The notes under the pieces were generated by a model. It ran no database searches, was not told the origin of the DNA, and saw only the letters and a program-made list of their open reading frames with translations. The translations under genes were made by a program, and so were the position numbers. This document shows, piece after piece, positions 8,139 to 16,980 of a stretch of 64,000 bases of DNA. The stretch's first letter is position 1. Every line of letters begins with the position of its first letter. This stretch comes from an uncultured Bacteroidales bacterium (GTDB lineage: Bacteria > Bacteroidota > Bacteroidia > Bacteroidales > Muribaculaceae), in the NCBI GenBank assembly GCA_902774055.1, contig CACYGX010000003.1, positions 50,702 through 114,701 of the forward strand. The letters are read 5' to 3'.

Positions 8139-11100
8139 ATGATGAAACGATTACCTATTAAAATCTGCACGTTTGTGCTAGTGGCGCTGATGGGCGTAAC
8201 GTGGGCACAGGCAAACGTGACGCTCAACTCAGCAAACTTCCCTGACGCCAACTTCAGGGCAGCGTTGAGCACCATCACTGGAGTGAGTGTGGGCAGTTCG
8301 TTCAACGAGGCCACGCTCACCGAGCTGGATGTCTCAAACAAGGGCATCACGAACATCAAGGGTGTCGAGTTATTGACTGCCCTGACCAAGCTGATTGCTT
8401 CGCATAACGACATCCAGTTTGCAAACATCACCAACAATCCTCATCTCGAGTGGCTGGACCTCAGCGACAACCCCGCACTGCGTGGTTTCAATTCGACAAG
8501 CGGCAGTGGTTCGACTTCTACACACTGGATCACGCTGACCAACAACATGCCGCTGAAACACCTTGACCTGTCGAACTGCAACATCGGTTACTTCCAGGCT
8601 TTGTCAACCGGCTACCATGTCAATTCGCTGACATGGCTCAGCTTGGCCAACAATCCCGCTATGGCCGGCTGGTCTCCTGGTATTACAGCTCAGACGGGGT
8701 TGAAGTATTGCGACCTGACCAATACGGGACAGACCTCAACCAGTGTGGGATTCACCTCGGCCTTCACAAGCCTCGAGACGCTGATTCTTGCCAACAACAG
8801 CGGTTTTGGATACAGCCCCTCATTTGAACACTTGAGCGCTCTTAAGTATCTTGATATCAGTTACTGTGATCTGTTTTTCCGTGAAAATGAAGGCACAACA
8901 AACTACCTACTTCATTATTTAACACCAACAAATAATCCGAACTTGGAAACTGTGCTGGCCAGCCACTCTAAGATGGGTGAACACACTGAAGGTCTCACGG
9001 GTTTCACCAATCTTAAAAAAGTGGATGTTTCCCACAATGTTGGTTCTACCACAGCCCAAAGCATGACCCAGTTTTGGGTAAACGGCAGTCCTCTTCTGGA
9101 TACACTCGACATCAGCGGCAACACCGGGCTGACCTACTTGAAGTTGAATAACGACAACTTGCCCCGCAACAACTTCACCCTGATAGGCGGCGAGACCTGT
9201 ACCGCCCTGAACAGCCTGTACCTGAACGACAACAAGTACGCCTCTGTCGCTCAGGCCACTAGCGACTTCTCCAGCATCAGCGCCCTCGAATTCCTGTACT
9301 TGGAGAACAACGAGGGCCTTGGTGGTGAGTTGACCCTGAACGCCGCCGATTGTGGCAGCTTGAAAGGACTCGACCTGGGCAATAACGGCATTACAAGCTT
9401 CAACGCTCCTAGCCTGCCCTCGACGCTGACGGCCCTCATGATTGGTGACAATCCTGCCATGACCAGGCTGGAGATGCACAACAATCCTGGTATCACCAAG
9501 ATGACTGCCAGCCCGACGATGAGCGACGGCAGCGGCTTGTACCTGCTGGGCAACACCGCGTTGACCTATATGGACATCAGCGGCACCGCCGAGCAACCCA
9601 ATTACTTCAAGCACATCGGCAACAACGGCTCGTTTTACGGCGTGCCCATCGAGACGCTGAAGGCCAGCCACAACAAGTTCTATTCGTTCAGGAACCTTAC
9701 TCAAGTACCTGGCGGCGTGTACGAGCACTGGGGCTGGAAAAATTGGAATGCCGCTCACACCGAATACACTCTAATCAACAAATATAGTGTTGATAATGAT
9801 GAGGATACTGAGCAGAAATGGCGTTATAGGGCTTACTGGCCAACGATGGCAGCCATGCCCGACAGCGCCTCACTTGAACAGCTGCCCAACCTCAAGCACC
9901 TCGATTTGAGCTATTGCAACTTGAAGGATTCGGTCTATCTGCACAAGAATCCCGAGTTGCTCTACCTTGATGTGAGCCACAACCGCAGCATCTACCGTTC
10001 GTTTGACTCATCTTCAAGCAACCCCAAATATCAAAAGGCTGCAGAGTTCAGAAGTTGGATTTCAAACCCGCAGCACTCATCAACAAGCTTTACCGACTAC
10101 AAGAAATACATGTGGCTTGCCTCGAACACCGACATTCGTGAATACTACACCAATGACTGTAACGACACGACTGGCCTCTACATTCTTGACTTGATGGATA
10201 ATAACAAGCTGGAATACTTGGACATCAGTTATACTGGCATTGAACAGACGGCCTTGACCCATTGCCACGTTTCTAATGCACGTTATATCTGGATTCAGGA
10301 TTTGCCCAACCTCAAGTATTTCTACGCCGACTACAATGGCATGCGTTCGTTGGGTGTCGGCACACAAAATGGCAAGAAGAGAGAAGGCCTCACCACGCCC
10401 ACTGCCGGTCTCAAGTCGTTGCAGCGATTGTCGGTTATCGGCATGAGAGGCACCGACAAAACCACCATGCAGGGGTCAATCAACTTCAGGGAGAACAGCG
10501 TGTGCACCCAACTGCATTATATCAACCTGGGTTATTCACGTTATGACTCCATCGGTATTTACATTCCCACGGTTGACACCCTCATCCTGAAAGGAAATCC
10601 CATTCACTATGTCAATGCGCAGAAGATAGATAACATCACTTATCTGGACGCCAGTGAGTGCGCCTTCAAGATGCGAGGCTTAGACATCGAGACAGGCAAC
10701 ATCTTCTTCCCTGACGCTTCTATTTACAAAAACGGAGCACGCATCGGTGGCGTGTATTACGACACCAGCACCAATATTCCCGCAGCCAATCCACATAACA
10801 ACGGCGATCTCACAACGCCATTCTCGGGCCTGCGCGCCATCAGGGCTTATCAGCGCAATAACTTAACCACTGTGCTCCTCGACAAGAGCAATGCGTTGAC
10901 CGAAGTCTTCTGCTTCAAGGATCCTGAATTACCCAAGATTAATGGTTTTGATAATCTGGCCTTCAATCAGTCCTATGATGCGCAGTATAGCTTCCCGACG
11001 CAGGACGCTGATTCACTGAGACTCGTATGGGTTAATGACAACCCGAAATTTATCGAGTTGAACCTGACGAAGAATGACAACCTCAAGTACCTGCATGCCT

Positions 11101-12359
11101 ACAACGACAAGGCGCTGGGTACCGCCCTCGGCGCCAACGGTATGGACTTGACCGCGAACATCAACCTAGTCACGGCATGGGTGTCCAACTCCAATCTGGA
11201 GAAATTTACCAATTGCGCCGTGCAGCAGTCCACCCAGGCCCATCTTGACACACTCAAGATTTGGCAGAATCCCATACTTAGCGAACTGGATGTAACTAAG
11301 TATAACAACCTTAGGTATTTAGACCTGCGCAACTGCATGGTCCGCAATCTTGACATGAGCAACAATCCGCAGCTCACCTACTTTGATTGCAGCAACCGTG
11401 ACAGCACGTGGGTGGGTCAGGCCGAGACCTACAGCCGCTTTACCTATGACTACAACATGCCGCGCAGTGTTGCTACCATCGTGGACGATCCCGGCAAGAA
11501 CACCATTGCCGACCTGCAGTTCAGCAGCAACAATCTGAGGGTTGTTCATGCCGACAACAATGACCTGTACACCCTGCGAGGACTGAGCAATAATCCCAAT
11601 CTGGAGAAGCTCACCTATAGCTTCAATCACATCAACGCTATTGACCTGAGCGGATGCCCGAACATCAGTGAGTATAACTGTTTCCACAACGTGAGGGGAC
11701 GCATCCTGAGCGAGTTGTCGGTATGGTCTACGACCGAGAATAATGTCACAACAGAGCACAAGATGTATTACCTGCAACTCAAGCCCAATGCAGGCGACGC
11801 TCTGGATCCTGAACACCACGACACCTACTTGGGACACAAGTGGGGCGAGGATTCGCTCTTGTCCAATCAAGATGACGGTTTCATAAGAAGATTTGTTGAC
11901 GATGACTTTGACCCGACCAAGGTGATCAGCTTCACAACGAATGCTGCAGGCCCCTATCATGGCACGAGAGGCGAAAACGCCGCTGGTGCGCCACTCAGGG
12001 TGACCGAAATCATCGATCCCAGCGTAGAACTTGACCCGAGCAAGATTTATGGTGAAGTTGTTGTTATTAAATACTTTAACAATGACCGCAACTACGTCGA
12101 GTACCTCTATGACGACGGTCGTCCCAACAGCGGCAACCGCGACGGTGGCGGCTCGGCATTCGGCATCGCATGGGGACCTCCCGGAGAGGCTACTTTGGTC
12201 GAGGAGACCACAGCCGACGGCATGGGCCAGCCAACAGTCGTGAGCGAACGCTACTTCGACACCGCTGGTGCCGAGCATAACGAGCCAGTTGAGGGCGTGA
12301 ATATCGTCGTCCGCCAGATGAGCGACGGCTCGTCACAGACTGTCAAAATCGTCCGTTGA
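8139..12359 (+). CDS. Giant secreted leucine-rich-repeat protein
   Basis: This 1406-residue protein has a signal peptide (basic MMKRLPIK, hydrophobic core, likely cut after AQA near residue 26). Nearly the whole length consists of irregular leucine-rich repeats of the pattern LxxLDLSxNxxL or LETLxLANNxG, with LKYLDIS repeated many times. This LRR style is internalin-like rather than the BspA LRR_5 type found at 52.6-55.5 kb. The last ~40 residues (ERYFDTAGAEHNEPVEGVNI onward, ending VKIVR) resemble a type IX sorting domain: a YxDxxG strand, a xPxxGVxIV turn and a terminal basic strand. It is therefore probably exported and surface-attached, and LRR surfaces usually bind protein or glycan. No catalytic domain is visible. 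A promoter lies at 7982-8012 and a terminator follows at 12381. Confidence 0.85.
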   Translation: MMKRLPIKICTFVLVALMGVTWAQANVTLNSANFPDANFRAALSTITGVSVGSSFNEATLTELDVSNKGITNIKGVELLTALTKLIASHNDIQFANITNNPHLEWLDLSDNPALRGFNSTSGSGSTSTHWITLTNNMPLKHLDLSNCNIGYFQALSTGYHVNSLTWLSLANNPAMAGWSPGITAQTGLKYCDLTNTGQTSTSVGFTSAFTSLETLILANNSGFGYSPSFEHLSALKYLDISYCDLFFRENEGTTNYLLHYLTPTNNPNLETVLASHSKMGEHTEGLTGFTNLKKVDVSHNVGSTTAQSMTQFWVNGSPLLDTLDISGNTGLTYLKLNNDNLPRNNFTLIGGETCTALNSLYLNDNKYASVAQATSDFSSISALEFLYLENNEGLGGELTLNAADCGSLKGLDLGNNGITSFNAPSLPSTLTALMIGDNPAMTRLEMHNNPGITKMTASPTMSDGSGLYLLGNTALTYMDISGTAEQPNYFKHIGNNGSFYGVPIETLKASHNKFYSFRNLTQVPGGVYEHWGWKNWNAAHTEYTLINKYSVDNDEDTEQKWRYRAYWPTMAAMPDSASLEQLPNLKHLDLSYCNLKDSVYLHKNPELLYLDVSHNRSIYRSFDSSSSNPKYQKAAEFRSWISNPQHSSTSFTDYKKYMWLASNTDIREYYTNDCNDTTGLYILDLMDNNKLEYLDISYTGIEQTALTHCHVSNARYIWIQDLPNLKYFYADYNGMRSLGVGTQNGKKREGLTTPTAGLKSLQRLSVIGMRGTDKTTMQGSINFRENSVCTQLHYINLGYSRYDSIGIYIPTVDTLILKGNPIHYVNAQKIDNITYLDASECAFKMRGLDIETGNIFFPDASIYKNGARIGGVYYDTSTNIPAANPHNNGDLTTPFSGLRAIRAYQRNNLTTVLLDKSNALTEVFCFKDPELPKINGFDNLAFNQSYDAQYSFPTQDADSLRLVWVNDNPKFIELNLTKNDNLKYLHAYNDKALGTALGANGMDLTANINLVTAWVSNSNLEKFTNCAVQQSTQAHLDTLKIWQNPILSELDVTKYNNLRYLDLRNCMVRNLDMSNNPQLTYFDCSNRDSTWVGQAETYSRFTYDYNMPRSVATIVDDPGKNTIADLQFSSNNLRVVHADNNDLYTLRGLSNNPNLEKLTYSFNHINAIDLSGCPNISEYNCFHNVRGRILSELSVWSTTENNVTTEHKMYYLQLKPNAGDALDPEHHDTYLGHKWGEDSLLSNQDDGFIRRFVDDDFDPTKVISFTTNAAGPYHGTRGENAAGAPLRVTEIIDPSVELDPSKIYGEVVVIKYFNNDRNYVEYLYDDGRPNSGNRDGGGSAFGIAWGPPGEATLVEETTADGMGQPTVVSERYFDTAGAEHNEPVEGVNIVVRQMSDGSSQTVKIVR

Positions 12360-12380
12360 CATCCCATCTCACCAAGTCGA

Positions 12381-12420
12381 AAAAAAGGATGCCTCGCAGT
12401 GTAACGGGGCATCCTTTTTA
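12381..12420. terminator. Bidirectional intrinsic terminator
   Basis: AAAAAGGATGCC and GGCATCCTTTTT form a 12-bp stem around a 14-base loop. It lies between the convergent LRR gene and the DUF5723-like gene, so it can serve both strands. Confidence 0.85.
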
Positions 12421-12440
12421 ACTATAAATCAATTTGTTGC

Positions 12441-13865
12441 TTATTCAGCAGAACGGGAGCTGAGGGGAACCGAAATTCCCACAAGTGCGTTGCAGCACTT
12501 GGTGCCGTTGCTCAAGTACATATAGTCGGTTCCAACAAACAAGGGACCGAGCTTCATGGCCAGACCGAACGATTGACCACCGCACATGATGGGTGAATAA
12601 CTTACCGCGAAATCCAACAGGCTGCGTGGACTATAATTGACAGCCAGGGTGAGCTCGCTCTGGTTGTTGGACTTCACAAAGCGGTTGGTGTACAACATGC
12701 CCAGGTGCAACTTGTCGTTAACCAATCGGTACTCGGCGCCCAGGGCGAGAGTTGAGGTGAGATTGGTGGTTCTTGCTTTTGCGCCCTGCTGGTCGATATT
12801 GAGTCGCAGCATGTCCCAGTTGAGCAGTTTTCCTGTCGCGATGACATCAGCAAAACGCTCCATATCGCCAGGATTATCACTGTCATAGTCCAAGTCATCG
12901 GTATTGGCATGGGCAATGATGGTATTACCTTTGGACCACTTGATAAAGCCCAAGTCATTGATAGCAGCCGACAGGGAGATGTCTTTGGTCACATTGTACT
13001 CGATACCGAAATCCAGTCCAGCACCGAAGCCAGAAACACCCATCTTGCCAGCCTTGAATTCGATGTCGTCGATGTAACCTTTGTTATTAACAATGTAATT
13101 CAAGCCATGCATCGAACTCTCGAGTTCAGCGACCACATCGACCGATGCCGTACCCTCTGCTCGGGCCAGCGTCAATGGGTCGGCAGTTGTCCAGTCAAGA
13201 TGGGGGTCGAGGCCCACCAAATTGGTCTGGACGTCAACCTGATGCAACTTCAAGTTCATATTGCCCAAGCCCAGTAAGCCCTTTACACGGCCGCCAAGAG
13301 TCACATGCTCATTGATGATACGTGTGTAACTAAAGCCGACCTCGGCATAGGTATTGAGACTGAGTTCGCCATCCTTGATCGAGCGGTTATAATTGCCGTA
13401 GTCGTTGGCGTTAACACCCTTCATGTCGCGCATGAACGTGAACATCTCGAGGGGGGCTCTCAAGTTACCATCAGCCTTTACACTGACATTCACCGACATA
13501 AACTCTTTTCCATGCCAAAAACCGACACCTATCAGGTCTGTCCCCGCATTGAGTGTCATGCGGTTCATATCCTTGAGTTTGTCGTAGAACTTGTTACTCG
13601 TGAAGTAGTCAGCGTCCTCGGCATTCTTGATAACGTCAATGGCATCATCCAAACCCAATGTGTTGGAATAATAGGAGGCATTGACCTGACCAATACCCGG
13701 CAAATTGACATAACCGCGCTCGGGAGCCAGAGCGGGGTTGAGCTGCAAACGGTACTGCGCCCCATCCATGAAATAGGACGTACGCACAAACTGAGCCAGA
13801 CCCGTAACAGGGACTAACATAAATAAGGCCATGAGCGCGCACGCCTGGCAAAAACGTTTAACCAT
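12441..13865 (-). CDS. Outer-membrane beta-barrel protein (DUF5723-like)
   Basis: This 474-residue protein has an N-terminal signal peptide (MVKRFCQACALMALFMLVPV, cut near GLAQ). Alternating amphipathic strands run through most of the length (AEVGFSYTRI, LTLAVNYSP, DFAVSYSP, FGLAMKLGP), typical of an outer-membrane barrel. The opening FVRTSYFMDGAQYRLQLNPA, with the NPAL turn, resembles Bacteroidetes barrels of the DUF5723/PorV-like group. No enzymatic motif is present. It is transcribed leftward, convergent with the LRR gene, and shares the terminator at 12381-12420. It appears to be a single-gene unit. Whether it helps secretion or has another envelope role cannot be told from the sequence. 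Confidence 0.75.
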   Translation of the reverse strand: MVKRFCQACALMALFMLVPVTGLAQFVRTSYFMDGAQYRLQLNPALAPERGYVNLPGIGQVNASYYSNTLGLDDAIDVIKNAEDADYFTSNKFYDKLKDMNRMTLNAGTDLIGVGFWHGKEFMSVNVSVKADGNLRAPLEMFTFMRDMKGVNANDYGNYNRSIKDGELSLNTYAEVGFSYTRIINEHVTLGGRVKGLLGLGNMNLKLHQVDVQTNLVGLDPHLDWTTADPLTLARAEGTASVDVVAELESSMHGLNYIVNNKGYIDDIEFKAGKMGVSGFGAGLDFGIEYNVTKDISLSAAINDLGFIKWSKGNTIIAHANTDDLDYDSDNPGDMERFADVIATGKLLNWDMLRLNIDQQGAKARTTNLTSTLALGAEYRLVNDKLHLGMLYTNRFVKSNNQSELTLAVNYSPRSLLDFAVSYSPIMCGGQSFGLAMKLGPLFVGTDYMYLSNGTKCCNALVGISVPLSSRSAE

Positions 13866-14007
13866 AGTATTCTAGTTTTTAAAATTACAACTAATGCACA
13901 ATAATCACGTCGTCAGTAACAACAACAATAGAAACTGGTTGCAAAAATATAAAAATATTTCTAAACAAAATCATAATCGGGTAAAAATCAGGCAAAACGG
14001 CAGTGTA

Positions 14008-14039
14008 TTTGCATAGAAATAAAATTAATTGTAATTTTG
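14008..14039 (+). promoter_or_regulatory. Bacteroidetes-type promoter for the pdxA operon
   Basis: TTTG at 14008-14011 and TAATTTTG at 14032-14039 are separated by 20 bases. The pdxA start is 36 bases downstream of the -7 box. Confidence 0.7.
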
Positions 14040-14074
14040 CGGTTTGATTTTATACTTAGAAATTAGAACTTATC

Positions 14075-15175
14075 ATGAGTCAACAGAATAAGAAATTAAA
14101 GGTGGGAATCACCCTGGGTGACACTAACGGCATCGGTATCGAGGTGGCCCTGAAGGCCGTCAGCGTGCCTGAGATGCTGGACATGTGCATCCCCGTCATG
14201 TACGGATCGAGCAAAGTCGTCAGCTATCACAGAAACGCCTGCAACTTGTCCGGTTTTCAAATCAATCACACCAAGAATGCCGATAACATAAAAGATAATG
14301 TGCCCAACCTGGTGGAATGCATCGACCAGGAAATCAAGGTCGAGCTGGGTCAACCCAGCAAGCAGGCAGGACTAGCGTCCTTCATGGCCCTTGAAGCCGC
14401 TGTGCGTGACCTCAAGGCAGGCTTGATTGACGTGCTGGTGACCGCCCCCATCAGCAAGGAGAACATCCAGAGTGAGCAATTCCAATTCCCAGGACACACC
14501 GAGTACCTGGAAAGTGCAACTGGCGAGGGAGCCAAGGCCCTGATGATCATGTGCACCGAAAACCTGCGCATCGCGCTGGCAACGATTCATCTGCCGCTGA
14601 GCCAGATACCCTCAGCGCTCACGATCGAGGGCATCAAGGAGAAACTCCACTTGCTCAACACCTCATTGAAACGCGACTTCAACATCGATGGTCCCCGCAT
14701 CGCAGTGCTGTCACTCAATCCTCATGCCGGAGAGAATGGCATTCTGGGTACCGAGGAGCATGACATCATTATCCCTGCCATGCAGCAATCCCTCGAAGAG
14801 GATGGCGTGCAATGCTTCGGCCCCTATGCCGCCGACGGTTTCTTCGGCGCCCGCCATTATCGCCGTTTTGACGCGGTACTGGCCATGTATCACGACCAAG
14901 GTCTGGCACCGTTCAAGACGATTGCCATGGACGAGGGCGTGAACTTTACGGCCGGCTTGCCCATCGTGCGCACGAGCCCCGACCATGGAACGGGCTATGA
15001 CATCGCCGGACAGGGTATCGCCAACGAGTCATCGATGCGCCATGCCATCTACACTGCCATTGACGTGTACCGCAACCGCATCCGCTATGACGAGGCGAGG
15101 CAGAACCCGCTGCCCAAGCTCTTCCAGGACCGTGGACGCGACAACGTGAAACTCGACCTCACTAAGGGCGAGTAA
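14075..15175 (+). CDS. pdxA: 4-hydroxythreonine-4-phosphate dehydrogenase
   Basis: This 366-residue protein begins with VGITLGDTNGIGIEVALKA, the PdxA family opening (GDxxGIGxE). It has a TAPISKE segment near residue 128, PGHTEYLE with a metal-binding His, and AMYHDQGLAPFKT near residue 273, another metal His. The length suits the family. PdxA oxidises 4-phosphooxy-threonine with NAD to the precursor of 3-amino-1-hydroxyacetone phosphate in pyridoxal-phosphate synthesis in the cytoplasm. It is the first gene of a rightward run (32-base gap to the HAD gene, 26-base gap to the nucleotidyltransferase). Its link to those neighbours is not obvious and may be only co-transcription. Confidence 0.93.
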   Translation: MSQQNKKLKVGITLGDTNGIGIEVALKAVSVPEMLDMCIPVMYGSSKVVSYHRNACNLSGFQINHTKNADNIKDNVPNLVECIDQEIKVELGQPSKQAGLASFMALEAAVRDLKAGLIDVLVTAPISKENIQSEQFQFPGHTEYLESATGEGAKALMIMCTENLRIALATIHLPLSQIPSALTIEGIKEKLHLLNTSLKRDFNIDGPRIAVLSLNPHAGENGILGTEEHDIIIPAMQQSLEEDGVQCFGPYAADGFFGARHYRRFDAVLAMYHDQGLAPFKTIAMDEGVNFTAGLPIVRTSPDHGTGYDIAGQGIANESSMRHAIYTAIDVYRNRIRYDEARQNPLPKLFQDRGRDNVKLDLTKGE

Positions 15176-15207
15176 ACCTGTTCACTTTTAGACATTCTAC
15201 CATCATT

Positions 15208-15909
15208 ATGATAAAAGGCATCATCTTTGATTACGGTGGCACACTCGACAGTCGTGGGGTCCACTGGAGCGAAGTGTTGTGGCAAGGGTACCAGCAGGCT
15301 GGTGTGCCCATTGACAAGGAAACCTTCCGCACAGCCTATGTCGAGGGTGAGCGCGCCCTGGCGCGTGAGCGCATCATCTTGCCTCAAGACGACTTCCACA
15401 CCCTGCTGATTAAAAAGGTGGCGTTAGAAATCAGCTTCCTGCCCGATCAGCCCGACAACGCTACACGCGACCGATGGGTGAAGGAGATTGCCGCATACTG
15501 CGACAACGCTGCACGAAATTGCATCAACGAAGCGATGCCCATGCTGGAAACGCTACACCAGCGCTACCCGATGATGCTTGTGAGCAATTTCTATGGCAAC
15601 ATCGACGAGGTGCTGCGGGCCTATGGCATCCGACACCTGTTCAAGGGAATTATCGAGAGTGCTGTCGTGGGCATCCGTAAGCCCAACCCCACCCTATTCC
15701 GCCTGGGAGTTGACGCGCTGGAACTTAACGCTCAAGACGTACTCGTTGTGGGCGACAGCCTGCGCAAGGACATTGAGCCTGCCGAACAACTGGGTTGCCA
15801 GGTGTTGTGGCTCAAGGGCAAAGGCTGGACCCAAGAGGAGGACGCACAAACCCACCCTCACACCATCACCAATGTCACACAAGTGACCGATTGGTTAGAA
15901 AAACTTTAG
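15208..15909 (+). CDS. HAD-superfamily hydrolase with DxG motif I
   Basis: This 233-residue HAD enzyme has motif I GIIFDYGGTLDS (residues 5-14), a helical cap, motif II MMLVSNF, the lysine region GIRKPNP and motif IV VLVVGDSLRKDIEPA. The second Asp of motif I, which normally acts as general acid/base, is replaced by Gly (Asp8-Tyr-Gly10). The nucleophile Asp8 and motif IV acid are intact, so it may still hydrolyse phosphate by a modified mechanism or on a special substrate. It sits between pdxA and the nucleotidyltransferase beside inositol-phosphate synthase, and could remove a phosphate from a lipid headgroup or polyol phosphate; that is inference from position. Confidence 0.8.
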   Translation: MIKGIIFDYGGTLDSRGVHWSEVLWQGYQQAGVPIDKETFRTAYVEGERALARERIILPQDDFHTLLIKKVALEISFLPDQPDNATRDRWVKEIAAYCDNAARNCINEAMPMLETLHQRYPMMLVSNFYGNIDEVLRAYGIRHLFKGIIESAVVGIRKPNPTLFRLGVDALELNAQDVLVVGDSLRKDIEPAEQLGCQVLWLKGKGWTQEEDAQTHPHTITNVTQVTDWLEKL

Positions 15910-15935
15910 TATTACATTTTTAGAGTTAAGACATC

Positions 15936-16634
15936 ATGAACTATGCCATCATAGCTGCAGGCGAGGGCTCCAGACTGGCCCAAGAAGGCGTTGCAAAACC
16001 CAAGCCATTGGTTGAATTGCAAGGCGAGCCCATGATTGGGCGGTTGATCAACATCATGCTCAGGTGTAATGCCGAGAGCATCAGCATCATTGTCAACGAG
16101 CACATGACAGAGGTGAGGAACTACCTCGAGAACCTGGAACTGCCTGTGCCGCTGAACCTCGTCGTCAAGACCACGCCAAGCTCCATGCACAGCCTGTGGC
16201 ACCTGAGTCGCGCCATTCCTCAAGGGAAATTTTGCCTGACAACGGTTGACACTATTTTCCGTGAGCAGGATTTCAAGGGTTATATCGAAGCCTTTGAGGC
16301 TGACGATGAGCATGACGGCATGTGGGCTGTGACGCCCTTTGTCGATGACGAGAAGCCGCTCTGGGTTGATGTGGACGACGAAATGAACATCACCGCCTTC
16401 CGCGACAAGCCATGGGATGGTGCCACGTATGTGTCCGGCGGCGTGTATGCGATGACCGATAAGGCGTTTACGGTCCTTGACCAGTGTATCGAGCAAGGCA
16501 TCAGCCGCATGCGCAACTTCCAGCGAGCTCTTGTCGAGGCAGGCTTCAACCTGCAGGCCTACAGCATCGACAAGATCGTAGATGTTGACCATGCCGACGA
16601 CATCGCGACAGCCGAAGAGTTCCTCGCCAGTTAA
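15936..16634 (+). CDS. Nucleotidyltransferase, candidate inositol-phosphate cytidylyltransferase
   Basis: This 232-residue protein has MNYAIIAAGEGSRLAQEG (GxGxR loop for NTP) then AKPKPLVELQGEPM with the conserved Lys, and CLTTVDTIF near residue 105 as the metal site. It is of the LicC/sugar-phosphate nucleotidyltransferase class. It lies 26 bases after the HAD gene and about 350 bases before myo-inositol-phosphate synthase. CTP:inositol-1-phosphate cytidylyltransferases belong to this fold in organisms that use CDP-inositol, so activation of inositol phosphate is a reasonable hypothesis. Another sugar or alcohol phosphate is possible. It resembles the nucleotidyltransferase at 4731-5468 in the first 30 residues. 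Confidence 0.78.
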   Translation: MNYAIIAAGEGSRLAQEGVAKPKPLVELQGEPMIGRLINIMLRCNAESISIIVNEHMTEVRNYLENLELPVPLNLVVKTTPSSMHSLWHLSRAIPQGKFCLTTVDTIFREQDFKGYIEAFEADDEHDGMWAVTPFVDDEKPLWVDVDDEMNITAFRDKPWDGATYVSGGVYAMTDKAFTVLDQCIEQGISRMRNFQRALVEAGFNLQAYSIDKIVDVDHADDIATAEEFLAS

Positions 16635-16980
16635 CGAAGTTTCACTAGAAATGTGAAAATATGTTATCAAGGCCACTATTCGGCTAAAATGGCAAATAAA
16701 TTAGGCAAAAATCAACATTCAAGGCCAAGGTGTCATTAATTTTTGTTAACATATAAGAAGTCAAAACATAGCGTATTTAATATTTTTTATTAATTTGGGC
16801 TAAATATTATATTTTTTAAAGCATTTTTACAATACATTTAGTTTCTCAATTCAAAAAAAGGGTGTAATTTAGCGCCGTTTTTTCGCACGATACTCATATC
16901 AAGCGTACGAAACTTGCAGCCAAACAGCTGCAAAACAGTAAAAAAGAACAAAACGTTAACATTAACTGTAATAAAAGATT
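16635..16980. other. AT-rich intergenic region before inositol-phosphate synthase
   Basis: This 346-base stretch holds no open frame of note. A weak promoter candidate is TTTC (about 16841-16844), 19 bases, then TAATTTAG (about 16864-16871), close to but not exactly the consensus. It would leave a leader of about 105 bases. The length suggests the synthase can be transcribed separately from pdxA. Confidence 0.4.

Noticed and set aside
13866-14000. Leftward promoter for the DUF5723-like gene
   Set aside because: A TATTTTTG box exists, but the nearest TTTG is 16 bases away, outside the 19-21 range, so I could not support it.
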